This document shows, in pieces, positions 9,363 through 22,336 of a stretch of DNA of 64,000 nt. Source of the DNA: Rhodococcus sp. ABRD24 (lineage in GTDB: Bacteria; Actinomycetota; Actinomycetes; Mycobacteriales; Mycobacteriaceae); NCBI RefSeq assembly GCF_004328705.1, contig NZ_CP035319.1, positions 4,960,001 to 5,024,000 on the forward strand, read 5' to 3'. Made by a program: the position numbers and the translations under genes. The notes beneath the pieces are model-generated. The model had not been told where the DNA came from. It did not search any database and saw only the letters and a program-made list of their open reading frames with translations. Positions within the stretch are counted from its first letter, which is position 1, and each line of letters opens with the position of its first letter.

Positions 9363-10816
9363 GCGAGTCGAGGCGTCCGGCACGCGGTTCCGGTCGGCGG
9401 CCGGGTGGGGCAGGGGAACGCAGCAACAACAAGCCGCGGCAGGCCAAGCGACCCGATCCGGCGCAGGCGTCGATCGATCAGCCGCGCCGTGCTGCCCGGG
9501 ACGTGCTGCGCGCAGTCCGGGAACGCGACGCCTACGCCAATCTCGTTCTGCCGGGACTGCTCCGGGAGCGTCGGCTCGACGGCCGCGATGCGGCCCTGGC
9601 GACAGAACTTGCGTACGGCACCGCTCGTGCGCGCGGTCTGCTCGACGCGGTGATCGCGTCGTGCGCGGGACGGCCGATCGAGGACATCGATGGTCCGCTG
9701 CTCGACGTGCTGCAGCTGGGCGCCTATCAGCTGCTGCGCACTCGCGTCGCCCCGCACGCGGCCGTCGCGACGTCGGTCGATCTGGTGCGTGCGGAGTTCG
9801 GTTCCGGCAAGGCCGGTTTCGTGAATGCGGTCCTGCGCCGGGTGTCGGAACAGACCGAGGATCAGTGGGTGGCCCAGCTCGCGCCCGACACCGACAAGGA
9901 TCCGGTGGGTCATCTCGCGTTCAAGTACGCGCACCCCACGTGGATCGCGCAGGCGTTCGCGGACGCGCTCGGCGCCGACGCAGCGGAGCTGCAGGATGTA
10001 CTCATCGCAGATGACTCTCGTCCGGCAGTGCATCTGGTGGCCCGGCCCGGTGAGATCTCTGCGGAGGAGCTCGCGCTCATCACCGGCGGCGAGGTAGGTC
10101 CGTACTCGCCGTACGCGGTGCACCTCGACGGCGGCGATCCGGGGTTGCTCGACGCGGTCCGCGAGGGGCTCGCGGGTGTGCAGGACGAGGGCAGTCAGCT
10201 GGTGGCGCGCGCCCTCACACTGGCTCCGCTCGACGGCCCCGACTCCGGACGGTGGCTGGACCTGTGCGCGGGACCGGGTGGCAAGGCCGCGTTGCTCGGC
10301 GCGCTCGCCGGAATCGAAGGCGGTCGTCTCGACGCGGTCGAACCCGTGGAGCACCGGGCCGAACTGATCCGCAAGACCACCCGCGGGCTACCGGTTGACG
10401 TGCATGTCGCGGACGGTCGTGATCCCGGACTCGACGGCGGCTACGACCGCATCCTCGTCGATGCGCCGTGCACCGGTCTGGGGGCGTTGCGCCGCCGGCC
10501 GGAGGCACGTTGGCGGCGGCAGCCGTCGGATGTGGCCGGACTGGTCAAGTTGCAGCGTGAGCTACTCGCATCGGCGCTCGAGCTCGTGCGCCCCGGTGGC
10601 GTCGTGCTGTATTCGACCTGTTCACCGCACGTGTCGGAGACCGTCGGAGTGGTCGCCGATGCGGTGCGTCGCTACGGTGCGGTCCCGCTCGACACCCGCG
10701 AGCTGGTGCCCGGCGTTGCTGACCTGGGCGACGGTCCGGGGGTGCAGTTGTGGCCGCATCGGCACGGCACCGATGCCATGTTCATGGCGGCATTGCGACG
10801 GCCGCTGGACGCCTGA
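9359..10816 (+). CDS. rsmB: 16S rRNA m5C967 methyltransferase (RsmB/Sun/Fmu)
   Basis: 485 residues. The first 60 or so are basic and low-complexity, followed by a NusB-like RNA-binding domain ([23 protein letters not shown]...) and a Rossmann methyltransferase domain. The SAM site is [18 protein letters not shown]. The two catalytic cysteines of the m5C family are present: Cys371 in DAPCTG and Cys421 in STCSPH. GTG 9359 is set by the four-base overlap with fmt. Ends 24 bases from the convergent phosphoketolase gene, across a short GGGCGGGGCC direct repeat. Confidence 0.94.
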   Translation: MSESRRPARGSGRRPGGAGERSNNKPRQAKRPDPAQASIDQPRRAARDVLRAVRERDAYANLVLPGLLRERRLDGRDAALATELAYGTARARGLLDAVIASCAGRPIEDIDGPLLDVLQLGAYQLLRTRVAPHAAVATSVDLVRAEFGSGKAGFVNAVLRRVSEQTEDQWVAQLAPDTDKDPVGHLAFKYAHPTWIAQAFADALGADAAELQDVLIADDSRPAVHLVARPGEISAEELALITGGEVGPYSPYAVHLDGGDPGLLDAVREGLAGVQDEGSQLVARALTLAPLDGPDSGRWLDLCAGPGGKAALLGALAGIEGGRLDAVEPVEHRAELIRKTTRGLPVDVHVADGRDPGLDGGYDRILVDAPCTGLGALRRRPEARWRRQPSDVAGLVKLQRELLASALELVRPGGVVLYSTCSPHVSETVGVVADAVRRYGAVPLDTRELVPGVADLGDGPGVQLWPHRHGTDAMFMAALRRPLDA

Positions 10817-10840
10817 CTTGGGGCGGGGCCTGGGCGGGGC

Positions 10841-13207
10841 CTAGACCGGCTCCGGCCAGGCCCAGTTGCGAATCTCGGGCATATCCTCGAGGTGTTCGCG
10901 CACGTAGCCGTGGTGCCGGTCGAGCATGCGCTCGCAGTATCCGGCGAGTTCTGCTGCGCCCGGGTACTCGCGGCGGCTGCGGTTCAGCGCTTCCGCCGCG
11001 AGGTGGTAGCGGCTCATCCGGTTGAGCACCACCATGTCGAACGGCGTTGTCGTCGATCCCTGCTCGGTGTACCCGCGGACGTGGAATCGGTCCGGGTGCA
11101 CCCGCCCGTGCAGGAGTTGATGGAACGCTCGTGCGTAACCGTGCCATGCGACGACGACGTCGACGTTCTCGGTGAACAATGCGGCGAATCGCTCGTGGGG
11201 CATTCCGTGGGGGTGCACGTCCGGTGGCGCGAGCGACATCAGATCGACGACGTTGACCACCCGGACGCACAGGTCGGGTACGTGGCCGCGGAGCAGGGCC
11301 GCCGCGGCGAGGGTCTCCTCGGTGGGAACGTCTCCGACGCACGCGAGCACGATGTCGGGTTCGCGCGCGGCGCCGTTCTCCGTGCCGGCCCAGTCCCATA
11401 CCGAGGCGCCCGCGCCGACATGGGCCCGCGCCTGCTCGAGCGTCAGGTACTGCGGATGCGATTGCTTGTCGACGACCAGCAGATTGACGCAGTCACGGGT
11501 CGCGAACACGTGCTCGGCGACCATCAGCAGCGAGTTCGCGTCCGGCGGCAGGTACACCCGCGTGACACCGCCGGACAGCGACAGCATCGTGTCGATCAGC
11601 CCGGGGCCCTGGTGGGAGAACCCGTTGTGGTCGTTGCGCCAGCACGTCGAGGTGAGCAAGATGTTCAGGCTCGCCACCGGAGCCCGCCAGTCGAGGGAGC
11701 GGGACCGCTCGAGCCACTTGGTGTGCTGGATCGTCATCGACGCGCTCACCATGGCGAATGCCTCGTAGGTCGCGAACAGTCCGTGCCGGCCGGTGAGGAG
11801 GTAGCCCTCGAGCCAGCCCTGGCACAGGTGCTCGGAGAGTACTTCCATCACACGTCCGTGATGGTCGACGTGATCGTCGCCGGGGAGGATCGTGCCCATG
11901 AAGCCGCGGTCGGTCACCTCGAACACTGCGCCGAGCCGGTTGCTGTTGGTCTCGTCCGGGGAGAACAGGCGGAAGGTGCTGGGATTGGCGGAGTAGACGT
12001 CGCGCAACAGGTCTCCGAGCGGACGGGTCGTCTCGTGGTGGACCCCACCGGGGCTCGTGACCGTCACCGCGTAGTTCTGCACACCGGGAAGCTTCAGTGG
12101 GCGGAGGAGCTTGCCGCCATTGGCATGCGGGTTCGATCCGATGCGCTGGTCCCCGGTCGGCGCCAGCGCGGCGAGCTCGGGAACCAGACGACCTTGCGGG
12201 TCGAACTGCTCCTCCGGCCGGTAGGACCGCATCCACTGCTCGAGCATCCGCAGGTGCGTGGGATCGTTGCGCACGTCGGCAATCGGCACCTGGTGTGCCC
12301 GGAACGTGCCCTCCACCTGGACGCCGTCGACCTGGTCCGGTCCGGTCCAGCCTTTGGGTGTGCGCAGGATGATCGCCGGCCACTGCGGCCGCTCGGCGAG
12401 ACCCGACTCGCGGGCGCTGCGCCGGATCGCGGTGATGGTGGAGTTCGCGCGGTCGAGAGCCTCGGCGAGGTCCCGGTGCACCTGGGTCGGATCGTCACCG
12501 GCGACCACTGTCGGATCCCAGCCATGCGCGCGCAGCAGACTCGCGACCTCGTCGTCGGAGCGGCGGCCGAGAACCGTCGGTCCGGATATTTTGTATCCGT
12601 TGAGGTGCAGGATCGGCAGAACGGCACCGTCGTGTGCCGGGTCGAGGAAGAACGGCGCCTTCCACGACGCCGCCAGCGGCCCGGTTTCGGCCTCGCCGTC
12701 GCCGACGACGCATGCCACGATGAGATCCGGATTGTCCATCGCCGCGCCGGCCGCGTGTGCGAGCGAGTAACCGAGTTCACCGCCCTCGTTGATCGAGCCG
12801 GGTGTCTCGACTCCGGAGTGGCTGGGAATGCCGCCGGGGGTCGAGAACTGGCGGGCCAGCCGTCGCAGACCCGCCTCGTCCGGGGTCACCTCCGGATACA
12901 GCTCCGAATATGTTCCCTCGAGATATGCGTTGGCCACGACCGCCGGTCCGCCGTGGCCGGGCCCGGCCACGAACATCACGTTCGCGCCGGTGCGGGTGAT
13001 CAACCGGTTCAGATGCGCGTAGACGAGCGAGAGCCCCGGGCTGGTGCCCCAGTGCCCGAGAAGTCGGGGTTTGATGTCGGTCGGCACGAGCGGGCGGTGC
13101 AGCAGGACGTTGTCCCGGAGATAGATCTGCGCGACAGTGAGGTAGTTGGCTGCCATCCAGTATCGGTTGAGCAGATCGAGGTCGTCGTTCGTCGAGCTGT
13201 CTTCCAC
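10841..13207 (-). CDS. xfp: Xylulose-5-phosphate/fructose-6-phosphate phosphoketolase
   Basis: 788 residues. A thiamine-diphosphate enzyme that splits xylulose 5-phosphate to glyceraldehyde 3-phosphate and acetyl phosphate. The family text is clear: [17 protein letters not shown] near the N-terminus, [28 protein letters not shown], the cofactor segment [27 protein letters not shown], then [16 protein letters not shown] and [17 protein letters not shown] 13207 has an AGGAGT site seven bases upstream and gives family length. It interrupts the rsmB-rpe order normal in mycobacteria. No phosphotransacetylase or acetate kinase gene is nearby, so the fate of acetyl phosphate is not shown here. Confidence 0.95.
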   Translation of the reverse strand: MEDSSTNDDLDLLNRYWMAANYLTVAQIYLRDNVLLHRPLVPTDIKPRLLGHWGTSPGLSLVYAHLNRLITRTGANVMFVAGPGHGGPAVVANAYLEGTYSELYPEVTPDEAGLRRLARQFSTPGGIPSHSGVETPGSINEGGELGYSLAHAAGAAMDNPDLIVACVVGDGEAETGPLAASWKAPFFLDPAHDGAVLPILHLNGYKISGPTVLGRRSDDEVASLLRAHGWDPTVVAGDDPTQVHRDLAEALDRANSTITAIRRSARESGLAERPQWPAIILRTPKGWTGPDQVDGVQVEGTFRAHQVPIADVRNDPTHLRMLEQWMRSYRPEEQFDPQGRLVPELAALAPTGDQRIGSNPHANGGKLLRPLKLPGVQNYAVTVTSPGGVHHETTRPLGDLLRDVYSANPSTFRLFSPDETNSNRLGAVFEVTDRGFMGTILPGDDHVDHHGRVMEVLSEHLCQGWLEGYLLTGRHGLFATYEAFAMVSASMTIQHTKWLERSRSLDWRAPVASLNILLTSTCWRNDHNGFSHQGPGLIDTMLSLSGGVTRVYLPPDANSLLMVAEHVFATRDCVNLLVVDKQSHPQYLTLEQARAHVGAGASVWDWAGTENGAAREPDIVLACVGDVPTEETLAAAALLRGHVPDLCVRVVNVVDLMSLAPPDVHPHGMPHERFAALFTENVDVVVAWHGYARAFHQLLHGRVHPDRFHVRGYTEQGSTTTPFDMVVLNRMSRYHLAAEALNRSRREYPGAAELAGYCERMLDRHHGYVREHLEDMPEIRNWAWPEPV

Positions 13208-13432
13208 CGGGCGACTCCTGCCGTTGCAGCGAAGGGTGCCTCCATCCTGACGGTTGGCCGCCCGGTTGACCAGAGCCAGCCGTTGCCCCCCTGTTGCGAG
13301 CGTGGCGAACCAGGCATGCTGGAGGAGGCGCCCCATTTCACCTCGGCGGGCACGGCGCCCCGGTTGCAGCCGGCGCCGACGATGACGATATTGCGGACCG
13401 AGGCCATGCGGACCGAGACGACACGAATCACG

Positions 13433-14449
13433 ATGCCGACCACCACGATGCGTGCCTGGCGGACGACCAGACCCGGCCCGCTGTCCGATCGCCCACTCCA
13501 GATGGGCCGGGAACTGCTGCCGCGTCCGACGCGGTCGGAGCTGCTCGTCAAGGTCCTCGCGTGTGGAGTGTGCCGCACTGATCTGCATGTCGTGGAGGGC
13601 GAGTTGCCGCCGCACCGGCTCAATGTGATTCCCGGCCATGAGGTGATCGGTGAGGTCGTCGGGGCAGGTGCGGACGCAGGCCATCGGTTCGAGATAGGAC
13701 AGCGGGTCGGTGTCGCGTGGCTGCGCGGGACCTGTGGGCATTGCCGGTACTGCATCCGTGGCGACGAGAATCTGTGTCCGTACTCGAGCTACACGGGATG
13801 GGATGCGGACGGCGGGTATGCCGAATACACGACCGTGCCCGTCGACTATGCACTCGAACTCCCCACGGGCTATCCGATCGTCGAACTCGCGCCACTGCTG
13901 TGTGCGGGGATCATCGGATACCGCTCACTACTGCGTGCGGACCTGCCGGAGGGTGGCCGCCTCGGGATCTACGGGTTCGGCGGCAGCGCGCACCTCACCG
14001 CGCAGGTGGCGCTGGCGCGCGGCGCCCGCGTGCATGTGATGACCCGTGGCGAACAGGCGCGGGAGCTCGCCTTCAGCCTCGGCGCGACATCGGTGCAGGG
14101 CGCCACCGATCCACCGCCGGAGCCGTTGGACTCGGCGATCCTGTTTGCTCCCATCGGTGACCTCGTCCCGCCGGCGCTGGAAGCGCTGGACGCGGGTGGC
14201 ACGCTGGCACTGGCGGGTATTCACCTGAGCGACATTCCGTCGCTGAACTATCAGCGACACCTGTTCCGGGAAAGGCAGATCCGCAGCGTGACAGCAAACA
14301 CTCGGGGCGACGCCCGTGAGTTCCTCGCATTCGCGCAGCAGCATCGGCTGCGGGTCACCGCGCACCGCTATTCGCTCGACGCCGCAGACCGCGCGCTCGC
14401 GGATCTGGCAGGGGGCGTGTTCGGAGGTGCAGCAGTCCTGGTGCCGTGA
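13433..14449 (+). CDS. Zinc-dependent alcohol dehydrogenase (AdhA type)
   Basis: 338 residues of the medium-chain zinc alcohol dehydrogenase family. Catalytic-zinc ligands lie in [13 protein letters not shown] and [10 protein letters not shown]. The structural-zinc loop [15 protein letters not shown] has its four cysteines. The cofactor fold is [23 protein letters not shown]. Four in-frame ATGs occur (13382, 13406, 13433, 13448); 13433 is a compromise, while the homologous part begins at the MRAW of 13448. Divergent from xfp with about 225 bases between, suggesting shared control. A role in alcohol/aldehyde interconversion is family knowledge; the substrate is unknown. Confidence 0.85.
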   Translation: MPTTTMRAWRTTRPGPLSDRPLQMGRELLPRPTRSELLVKVLACGVCRTDLHVVEGELPPHRLNVIPGHEVIGEVVGAGADAGHRFEIGQRVGVAWLRGTCGHCRYCIRGDENLCPYSSYTGWDADGGYAEYTTVPVDYALELPTGYPIVELAPLLCAGIIGYRSLLRADLPEGGRLGIYGFGGSAHLTAQVALARGARVHVMTRGEQARELAFSLGATSVQGATDPPPEPLDSAILFAPIGDLVPPALEALDAGGTLALAGIHLSDIPSLNYQRHLFRERQIRSVTANTRGDAREFLAFAQQHRLRVTAHRYSLDAADRALADLAGGVFGGAAVLVP

Positions 14450-14538
14450 CGCGAACGGTGGACCAGGTGGAGTTCACCCAGCCCACGGGGTGGGAACGGC
14501 GGCGCCCCGGCAGCGGAGCGTCGCGAATTCCCGCCGAC

Positions 14539-14544
14539 TAAACT
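14539..14544 (+). promoter_or_regulatory. -10 hexamer of the leaderless rpe promoter
   Basis: TAAACT (TANNNT) ends seven bases before the GTG start of rpe. There is no ribosome-binding site, so a leaderless mRNA starting at or beside the GTG is expected. Confidence 0.55.
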
Positions 14545-14551
14545 CGCCCGC

Positions 14552-15235
14552 GTGGCAACCCCGATGATCGCACCGTCCATTCTTTCCGCCGATTTCGCGC
14601 GCCTGGCCGAGGAGGCCGATGCGGTCTCCGGCGCCGACTGGCTGCACGTGGACGTCATGGACGCCCACTTCGTGCCGAACCTCACGCTCGGCCTGCCGGT
14701 CGTGCAGAGTCTGCTGAAGGCCACCGCCATCCCACTCGATTGCCATCTGATGATCGACGATCCCGGTCGCTGGGCGCCGCCGTACGCGGAGGCCGGCGCG
14801 CACAATGTCACGTTCCACGCCGAGGCCACCGACGATCCGATCGGGGTCGCCCGCGACATCCGCGCGGCCGGTGCCAAGGCGGGCCTGAGCATCAAGCCGA
14901 ACACCCCGATCGAGCCGTACCTCGAGATCCTGAAGAACTTCGACACCCTCCTCGTCATGAGCGTCGAGCCCGGCTTCGGTGGTCAGTCGTTCATTCCTTC
15001 CGTCCTCGACAAGGCCCGCGCTGTGCGCAGGCTGGTCGACGCCGGTGAGCTGCGACTGCTCGTCGAGATCGACGGCGGCATCAACGTCGATACCATCGAG
15101 CAGGCTGCCGAGGCCGGCATCGACTGTTTCGTCGCTGGTTCGGCTGTGTACGGCGCCGCGGATCCCGCGGCCGCGGTGCGTGGGCTGCGCGAGCAGGCGG
15201 CCAAGGCGTCGCCGCACCTGACGCTGGCGATCTGA
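14552..15235 (+). CDS. rpe: Ribulose-phosphate 3-epimerase
   Basis: 227 residues. Interconverts ribulose 5-phosphate and xylulose 5-phosphate. TIM-barrel text with the metal/catalytic residues is present: [31 protein letters not shown] (metal-binding His and catalytic Asp), [24 protein letters not shown] and [14 protein letters not shown] 14552 is supported by the -10 hexamer just upstream. Followed by ribD after ten bases, so it probably heads the riboflavin gene cluster; its product pool (ribulose 5-phosphate) is also the RibB substrate. Confidence 0.96.
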   Translation: MATPMIAPSILSADFARLAEEADAVSGADWLHVDVMDAHFVPNLTLGLPVVQSLLKATAIPLDCHLMIDDPGRWAPPYAEAGAHNVTFHAEATDDPIGVARDIRAAGAKAGLSIKPNTPIEPYLEILKNFDTLLVMSVEPGFGGQSFIPSVLDKARAVRRLVDAGELRLLVEIDGGINVDTIEQAAEAGIDCFVAGSAVYGAADPAAAVRGLREQAAKASPHLTLAI

Positions 15236-15245
15236 CGAGTCGGCC

Positions 15246-16271
15246 GTGGCGACGTCTGCCTACGAGCCCGCGATGCGGCTCGCGATCGATGCGTCGCACG
15301 GGGTGCGTGGCACCACCAGCCCCAATCCGCCTGTCGGTGCAGTAATCCTGGACGCGTCCGGCGAGGTGGTCGGCGTGGGTGCGACCCGGCCGCCCGGCGG
15401 TGCGCATGCCGAGGTGGTCGCGCTCGCCGCGGCCGGCGACCGGGCCCGCGGCGGCACTGCGGTGGTGACCCTCGAACCCTGCAACCACCGGGGGCGAACC
15501 GGCCCGTGCGCGCAGGCGCTGATCGAGGCGGGCGTCGCAGCGGTGCACTTCGCGGTCGTCGATCCGAACGCCGCCGCGGCGGGTGGCGCCGACACCCTGC
15601 GGAAGGCAGGGGTGGACGTGTCGTCGGGTGTACTTGCCGACAAGGTCGAACAGGGGCCGCTGCGCGCCTGGCTGCACCGGCAGCGGACCGGGCGACCGCA
15701 CGTGACCTGGAAGCTCGCCGCCACGCTGGACGGCCGCAGTGCCGCCGCCGACGGCACCAGCCAGTGGATCACCGGGCCGCAGGCGCGGGCTCGGGTGCAT
15801 GCCGACCGTGCGCGTCTCGACGCGATCGTCGTCGGCACGGGAACGGTCCTGGCGGACGATCCGTGGCTGACCGCGCGGCTACCCGACGGCTCGCTCGCTG
15901 CGCACCAGCCGCTGCGTGTCGTGGTCGGAACCCGAGAGATCCCCTCCACTGCAAGGGTTCTGGACGGTGCGGCCCCGACGCTGATCCTGCGCACCCATGA
16001 CGTCGACGAGGTCCTCGCGGCCCTGGCGGACCGCGACGATGTTCTCGTCGAGGGTGGGCCGCGGCTTGCCGGGGCGTTCCTGGCCGCGGGCCGGATCGAC
16101 CGGATACAGGCGTACCTCGCACCGGTGGTTCTCGGCGCGGGGTCCCACGCAGTGGAAGACGCCGGCGTCCGCACCATTGCCGAGGCGCTACGGTTTCGGC
16201 GGGAGAGCGTCGAGCCGATCGGCGAAGACCTGTTGTTGAACCTGATCCCGCTGGGATCGTCAGTGGAGTGA
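15246..16271 (+). CDS. ribD: Bifunctional riboflavin deaminase/reductase RibD
   Basis: 341 residues. The N-terminal half is a cytidine-deaminase-like zinc domain (GAHAEVVAL and EPCNHRGRTGPCAQAL supply the His/Glu and two Cys ligands), the C-terminal half a dihydrofolate-reductase-like NADPH domain (WKLAATLDGRSAAADGTSQWITG, IVGTGTVLADDPWLTAR, EGGPRLAGAFL). Together they do the second and third steps of the GTP branch of riboflavin synthesis. GTG 15246 gives a start ten bases after rpe. In M. tuberculosis lprG and its efflux-pump partner separate this gene from riboflavin synthase; here the two are adjacent. Confidence 0.95.
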   Translation: MATSAYEPAMRLAIDASHGVRGTTSPNPPVGAVILDASGEVVGVGATRPPGGAHAEVVALAAAGDRARGGTAVVTLEPCNHRGRTGPCAQALIEAGVAAVHFAVVDPNAAAAGGADTLRKAGVDVSSGVLADKVEQGPLRAWLHRQRTGRPHVTWKLAATLDGRSAAADGTSQWITGPQARARVHADRARLDAIVVGTGTVLADDPWLTARLPDGSLAAHQPLRVVVGTREIPSTARVLDGAAPTLILRTHDVDEVLAALADRDDVLVEGGPRLAGAFLAAGRIDRIQAYLAPVVLGAGSHAVEDAGVRTIAEALRFRRESVEPIGEDLLLNLIPLGSSVE

Positions 16272-16327
16272 TCCCGCGGGGATCACCGTTGAACCGATCC
16301 TCCGGGATCCGAAGGAGTGAGCGAGAC

Positions 16328-16939
16328 ATGTTCACCGGAATCGTCGAGGAGCTCGGCGAGATCGTGGCCAAGGAGGAGCTGGCGGATGCCGCCCGCTTCA
16401 CCGTGCGGGGTCCCGTCGTCACTTCCGACGCGGGCCACGGCGACTCGATCGCGGTCAACGGTGTGTGCCTGACGGTCGTCGACGTGGTCGACGATGGGGC
16501 GTTCACTGCGGACGTCATGCGCGAGACCCTGGTTCGCTCGAGCCTGGGCGCGCTCGACATCGGTAGCCGGGTCAACCTGGAGCGCGCCGCCGCGGTGAAC
16601 AGCCGACTGGGCGGGCACATCGTCCAGGGCCATGTCGACACTGTCGGGTCGGTCATCTGCCGCGAGCCGTCCGAGAATTGGACCGTCGTGCGGATCTCGC
16701 TGCCGGCGAGCATTGCGCGTTACGTCGTGCAGAAGGGCTCTATCACCGTCGACGGTGTCTCCCTCACGGTCTCCGCGCTGGGCGGGGAGCCGGGCGACGA
16801 GTACTTCGAGATCTCGCTGATCCCGACGACCCTGGCGCTGACCACGCTCGGCTCGGCCGAACCGGGCACCCGGGTCAATCTGGAGGTCGATGTGATCGCC
16901 AAGTACGTCGAGCGATTGCACACCGTCGCCGGCCGCTAG
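16328..16939 (+). CDS. ribE: Riboflavin synthase alpha chain
   Basis: 203 residues. Converts two molecules of 6,7-dimethyl-8-ribityllumazine to riboflavin. The two tandem lumazine-binding barrels are visible: [12 protein letters not shown] with [13 protein letters not shown], then [14 protein letters not shown] with [15 protein letters not shown] 16328 is fixed by the MFTGIVE start typical of the family, with AAGGAGT about ten bases upstream. The 56 bases after ribD contain two small GATCC-type hairpins, possibly mRNA structure, with no T-tract. Confidence 0.96.
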   Translation: MFTGIVEELGEIVAKEELADAARFTVRGPVVTSDAGHGDSIAVNGVCLTVVDVVDDGAFTADVMRETLVRSSLGALDIGSRVNLERAAAVNSRLGGHIVQGHVDTVGSVICREPSENWTVVRISLPASIARYVVQKGSITVDGVSLTVSALGGEPGDEYFEISLIPTTLALTTLGSAEPGTRVNLEVDVIAKYVERLHTVAGR

Positions 16940-17045
16940 CCGGAATAACGACCTCGTATCGCGGGGTCGTACTGTTGAGGTGCATCCGAACCGATGCGCC
17001 GGGACTTACTCGAGCACGCAGTTCAAGATTTTGGAGCCCAAGCAC

Positions 17046-19242
<2,197 letters not shown>

Positions 19243-19262
19243 GTACCGTCGGTACCGCCGAC

Positions 19263-19268
19263 TAACCT
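19263..19268 (+). promoter_or_regulatory. -10 hexamer of the leaderless uvrC promoter
   Basis: TAACCT (TANNNT) ends six bases before the GTG start of uvrC, with no ribosome site between. It would drive uvrC-rapZ-yvcK-whiA. Confidence 0.5.
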
Positions 19269-19274
19269 TGTTAC

Positions 19275-21440
19275 GTGCCCGATCCCTCGACGTATCGTCC
19301 CGCGCCCGGAACCATCCCGGTGGCTCCGGGCGTCTACAAGTTCCGAGACCCGCACGGCCGGGTGATCTACGTCGGCAAGGCGAAGAGCCTGCGGTCGCGG
19401 CTCAACTCGTACTTCGCGGACGTTTCGTCATTGCATCCGCGCACCCGCCAGATGGTGACGACGGCGGGCAGCGTCGAGTGGACCGTCGTCAGCACCGAGG
19501 TCGAAGCGCTCCAGCTCGAGTACAACTGGATCAAGGAGTTCGATCCGCGGTTCAACGTCCGCTACCGGGACGACAAGACGTACCCCGTCCTGGCGGTGAC
19601 GTTGAACGAGGAGTTCCCGCGGCTGTTCGTCTACCGCGGTCCGCGCCGCAAGGGTGTTCGCTACTTCGGCCCGTATGCGCACGCGTGGGCCATCCGCGAG
19701 ACGCTGGACCTGCTGCTCCGGGTGTTCCCGGCCCGCACATGTTCGGCGGGAGTGTTCAAGCGACACCATCAGATCGGCCGGCCCTGCCTGCTCGGCTACA
19801 TCGACAAGTGTTCGGCACCGTGCGTCGGCCGGGTGAGTTCGGCGGAACACCGGCAGATCGTCGAGGACTTCTGCGACTTCCTGTCCGGTCGCACCGACCG
19901 GCTGGTCCGCCAGCTCGAGGCACGCATGCAGGACGCGGCGGAGGAGTTGGACTTCGAGACGGCGGCCCGGCTGCGCGACGATGTCGGCGCGCTGCGCAAG
20001 GCGCTCGAGAAGCAGGCTGTCGTGCTGGGCGACGGCACCGACGCCGATCTGGTTGCGTTCGCCGCGGACGAACTCGAGGTCGCGGTGCAGGTCTTCCACG
20101 TGCGTGGTGGTCGCGTCCGCGGCCAGCGCGGATGGGTGGTGGAGAAGGCGGGCGACGCGATCGAACGCGACGCCGTGATCGAGGACGCGATCATCGAGGG
20201 CACCGCGGGGGAGGGCGAGACAGACACCGACGCCGAACTGTCGATTCTGGTGGAGCAGTTCCTCACCCAGTTCTACGGGGAGCAGGCCGCGCTGGCCGAG
20301 GGTGGCGGGCCGGCAGACCAGCCCGCCAACGCCGTCCCGCGCGAGGTGCTGGTACCGGTGCTGCCGCGCAATGCCGATGAAGTGCAGCAATGGCTCAGCG
20401 GTCTGCGCGGGTCGAACGTGGCACTCCGGGTGCCGCAACGGGGCGACAAGAAGGACCTCGCCGAGACTGTGCAGCGCAACGCGAAGGAGGCGCTGGCCCA
20501 GCACAAGCTCAAGCGCGCCGGCGACTTCACGTCGCGGTCCGCGGCGCTGCAGGGCATCCAGGAGGCGCTCGATCTGGATTCGGCTCCGCTGCGGATCGAG
20601 TGCGTCGACATCAGCCACGTCCAGGGCACCGACGTCGTGGCTTCGCTCGTGGTGTTCGAGGACGGGTTGCCCCGGAAGTCGGACTACCGGCACTACTCCA
20701 TCAAGGAGGCTGCGGGAGAAGGACGTTCCGACGACGTGGCAAGTATCGCGGAGGTCACCCGCCGCCGGTTCCTGCGGCACAACCGGGATGTGGCTGCGGG
20801 AGCCGACCGCAACGACGGTGACGGTGGCGATCTCGCGCCGGAGGCGGCCCTCGATCCGCAGACCGGACGCCCGCGCCGGTTCGCTTACCCACCGAACCTG
20901 TACGTCGTCGATGGAGGTGCCCCGCAGGTCACGGCGGCGGCGGCGGTTCTCGACGAACTCGGTATCACCGATGTCGCGGTGATCGGGCTCGCGAAGCGGC
21001 TCGAGGAGGTGTGGGTGCCAGGGGAGAGCGATCCGGTGATCCTGCCCCGGACCAGTGAGTCGCTGTACCTGCTGCAGCGGGTGCGGGACGAGGCTCACCG
21101 GTTCGCGATCACGTTCCACCGCAGCAAGCGCTCGCGACGGATGACGGCGTCCGCTCTGGACTCGGTCCGGGGGCTCGGCGAGACCCGGCGCACGGCACTG
21201 GTCACACATTTCGGGTCGGTGGCCCGGTTGCGCAACGCGACGGTAGAGGAGATCACCGCGGTACCCGGGATCGGCGTGGCGACGGCGAAGGCGGTGCTGT
21301 CGGCGCTGGCGGGGCCTGAGGCCGCCACTCCCGCCGGCGTCGATGCCACTGCGGGAGACCACGCGGTGGGGGATGATGTGACGGATATCGGTAGATCCGA
21401 ACAGGTTGCATCGGAACGAACAGGACAGAGTCGCGAGTGA
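19275..21440 (+). CDS. uvrC: Excinuclease ABC subunit C
   Basis: 721 residues. Makes both incisions in nucleotide-excision repair. Domains in order: GIY-YIG nuclease ([20 protein letters not shown], residues about 17-36), cysteine-containing interdomain part ([18 protein letters not shown]), UVR motif for UvrB ([20 protein letters not shown]), RNase H-like endonuclease ([30 protein letters not shown]) and tandem helix-hairpin-helix at the end ([35 protein letters not shown]). It is longer than the roughly 610-650 residues usual for UvrC because of acidic inserts ([14 protein letters not shown] and [15 protein letters not shown]) and a 30-40-residue C-terminal tail. Confidence 0.96.
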   Translation: MPDPSTYRPAPGTIPVAPGVYKFRDPHGRVIYVGKAKSLRSRLNSYFADVSSLHPRTRQMVTTAGSVEWTVVSTEVEALQLEYNWIKEFDPRFNVRYRDDKTYPVLAVTLNEEFPRLFVYRGPRRKGVRYFGPYAHAWAIRETLDLLLRVFPARTCSAGVFKRHHQIGRPCLLGYIDKCSAPCVGRVSSAEHRQIVEDFCDFLSGRTDRLVRQLEARMQDAAEELDFETAARLRDDVGALRKALEKQAVVLGDGTDADLVAFAADELEVAVQVFHVRGGRVRGQRGWVVEKAGDAIERDAVIEDAIIEGTAGEGETDTDAELSILVEQFLTQFYGEQAALAEGGGPADQPANAVPREVLVPVLPRNADEVQQWLSGLRGSNVALRVPQRGDKKDLAETVQRNAKEALAQHKLKRAGDFTSRSAALQGIQEALDLDSAPLRIECVDISHVQGTDVVASLVVFEDGLPRKSDYRHYSIKEAAGEGRSDDVASIAEVTRRRFLRHNRDVAAGADRNDGDGGDLAPEAALDPQTGRPRRFAYPPNLYVVDGGAPQVTAAAAVLDELGITDVAVIGLAKRLEEVWVPGESDPVILPRTSESLYLLQRVRDEAHRFAITFHRSKRSRRMTASALDSVRGLGETRRTALVTHFGSVARLRNATVEEITAVPGIGVATAKAVLSALAGPEAATPAGVDATAGDHAVGDDVTDIGRSEQVASERTGQSRE

Positions 21441-22336
21441 ACGACCAGCAGGTGCGGGGCCGGGATGCCATGGAGGTTGCACTCGTCACCGGTTTGTCCG
21501 GGGCCGGGTTGGGCACTGCAGCCAAGGTGCTCGAGGATCTCGGGTGGTACGTGGTGGACAACCTGCCGCCCGAGTTGATCACGCGCATGGTCGATCTCGG
21601 TCTCGAGTCGGATCCGCCGATCCGCCGGCTCGCGGTGGTGATGGACGTGCGAAGCCGGCCGTTCACGGGCGATCTCGGCCGGGTCGTGGCGGCGCTCGAG
21701 GCGATGCCGGTGGAGATCCGGGTGCTGTATCTCGAGGCCACCGATTCGGTCCTCATCCGCCGGTTCGAGCACGTCCGCCGCAGCCATCCGCTGCAGAGCG
21801 ACAGTAAGGACGGCACGCTCTCCGAGGGCATCGCGTCCGAGCGTTCGAAGCTGGCACGGGTGAAGGCGGCGGCGGACCTGGTCATCGACACGTCGTCACT
21901 GGCGGTGCGCGAACTGCGCGAGAAGATCGAGACGGCGTTCGGCGGTGAGAGCAGTGGTGCGATTCAGGTGACCGTGCAGTCCTTCGGCTTCAAGCACGGT
22001 CTGCCGATGGATGCGGACATGGTGTGCGACGTCCGGTTCCTGCCGAATCCGCACTGGATTCCGGAGCTGCGCGAGCACACCGGCCTCGAGGAGGCGGTGC
22101 GGAACTTCGTCCTGTCCCGCGACGGCGCCGAGGAGTACCTCGACACCTATGTCCGGCTCCTGGAACTGACGACGGCGGGATACCGCCGGGAGGGAAAGCG
22201 GTACATGACTATCGCGGTCGGGTGCACCGGCGGCAAGCACCGCAGCGTGGCGATGTCGGAGGCCCTCGCGGTCCGGCTACGTACCGACGACGGACTTGCG
22301 GTTCGCGTCGTGCACCGTGATGTGGGGCGCGAATGA
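21437..22336 (+). CDS. rapZ: RapZ/YvcJ-family nucleotide-binding protein
   Basis: 299 residues, GTG overlapping the uvrC stop by four bases. N-terminal P-loop-like fold and C-terminal domain with the conserved [26 protein letters not shown] and [19 protein letters not shown]. The Walker A reads GLSGAGLGT, so the usual Lys is Leu; the mycobacterial homologue also lacks it (Arg). In E. coli RapZ binds glmS-regulating RNAs and in Bacillus YvcJ is a GTPase linked to competence; the actinobacterial role is not settled. Conserved neighbour of yvcK and whiA. Confidence 0.93.
   Translation: MNDQQVRGRDAMEVALVTGLSGAGLGTAAKVLEDLGWYVVDNLPPELITRMVDLGLESDPPIRRLAVVMDVRSRPFTGDLGRVVAALEAMPVEIRVLYLEATDSVLIRRFEHVRRSHPLQSDSKDGTLSEGIASERSKLARVKAAADLVIDTSSLAVRELREKIETAFGGESSGAIQVTVQSFGFKHGLPMDADMVCDVRFLPNPHWIPELREHTGLEEAVRNFVLSRDGAEEYLDTYVRLLELTTAGYRREGKRYMTIAVGCTGGKHRSVAMSEALAVRLRTDDGLAVRVVHRDVGRE

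Noticed and set aside
10817..10840. Short GGGCGGGGCC direct repeat between rsmB and xfp
   Set aside because: Only two short G-rich copies; explained by base composition.
10892..13380. Very long open frame opposite the phosphoketolase gene
   Set aside because: It is antisense to a well-conserved gene and exists because GC-rich codon use removes stops; only its 3' part, the alcohol dehydrogenase, is real.
16940..17045. FMN riboswitch or terminator before ribBA
   Set aside because: An ACGACC...GGTCGT hairpin is present but too weak, without T-tract, and no FMN-element core was seen.
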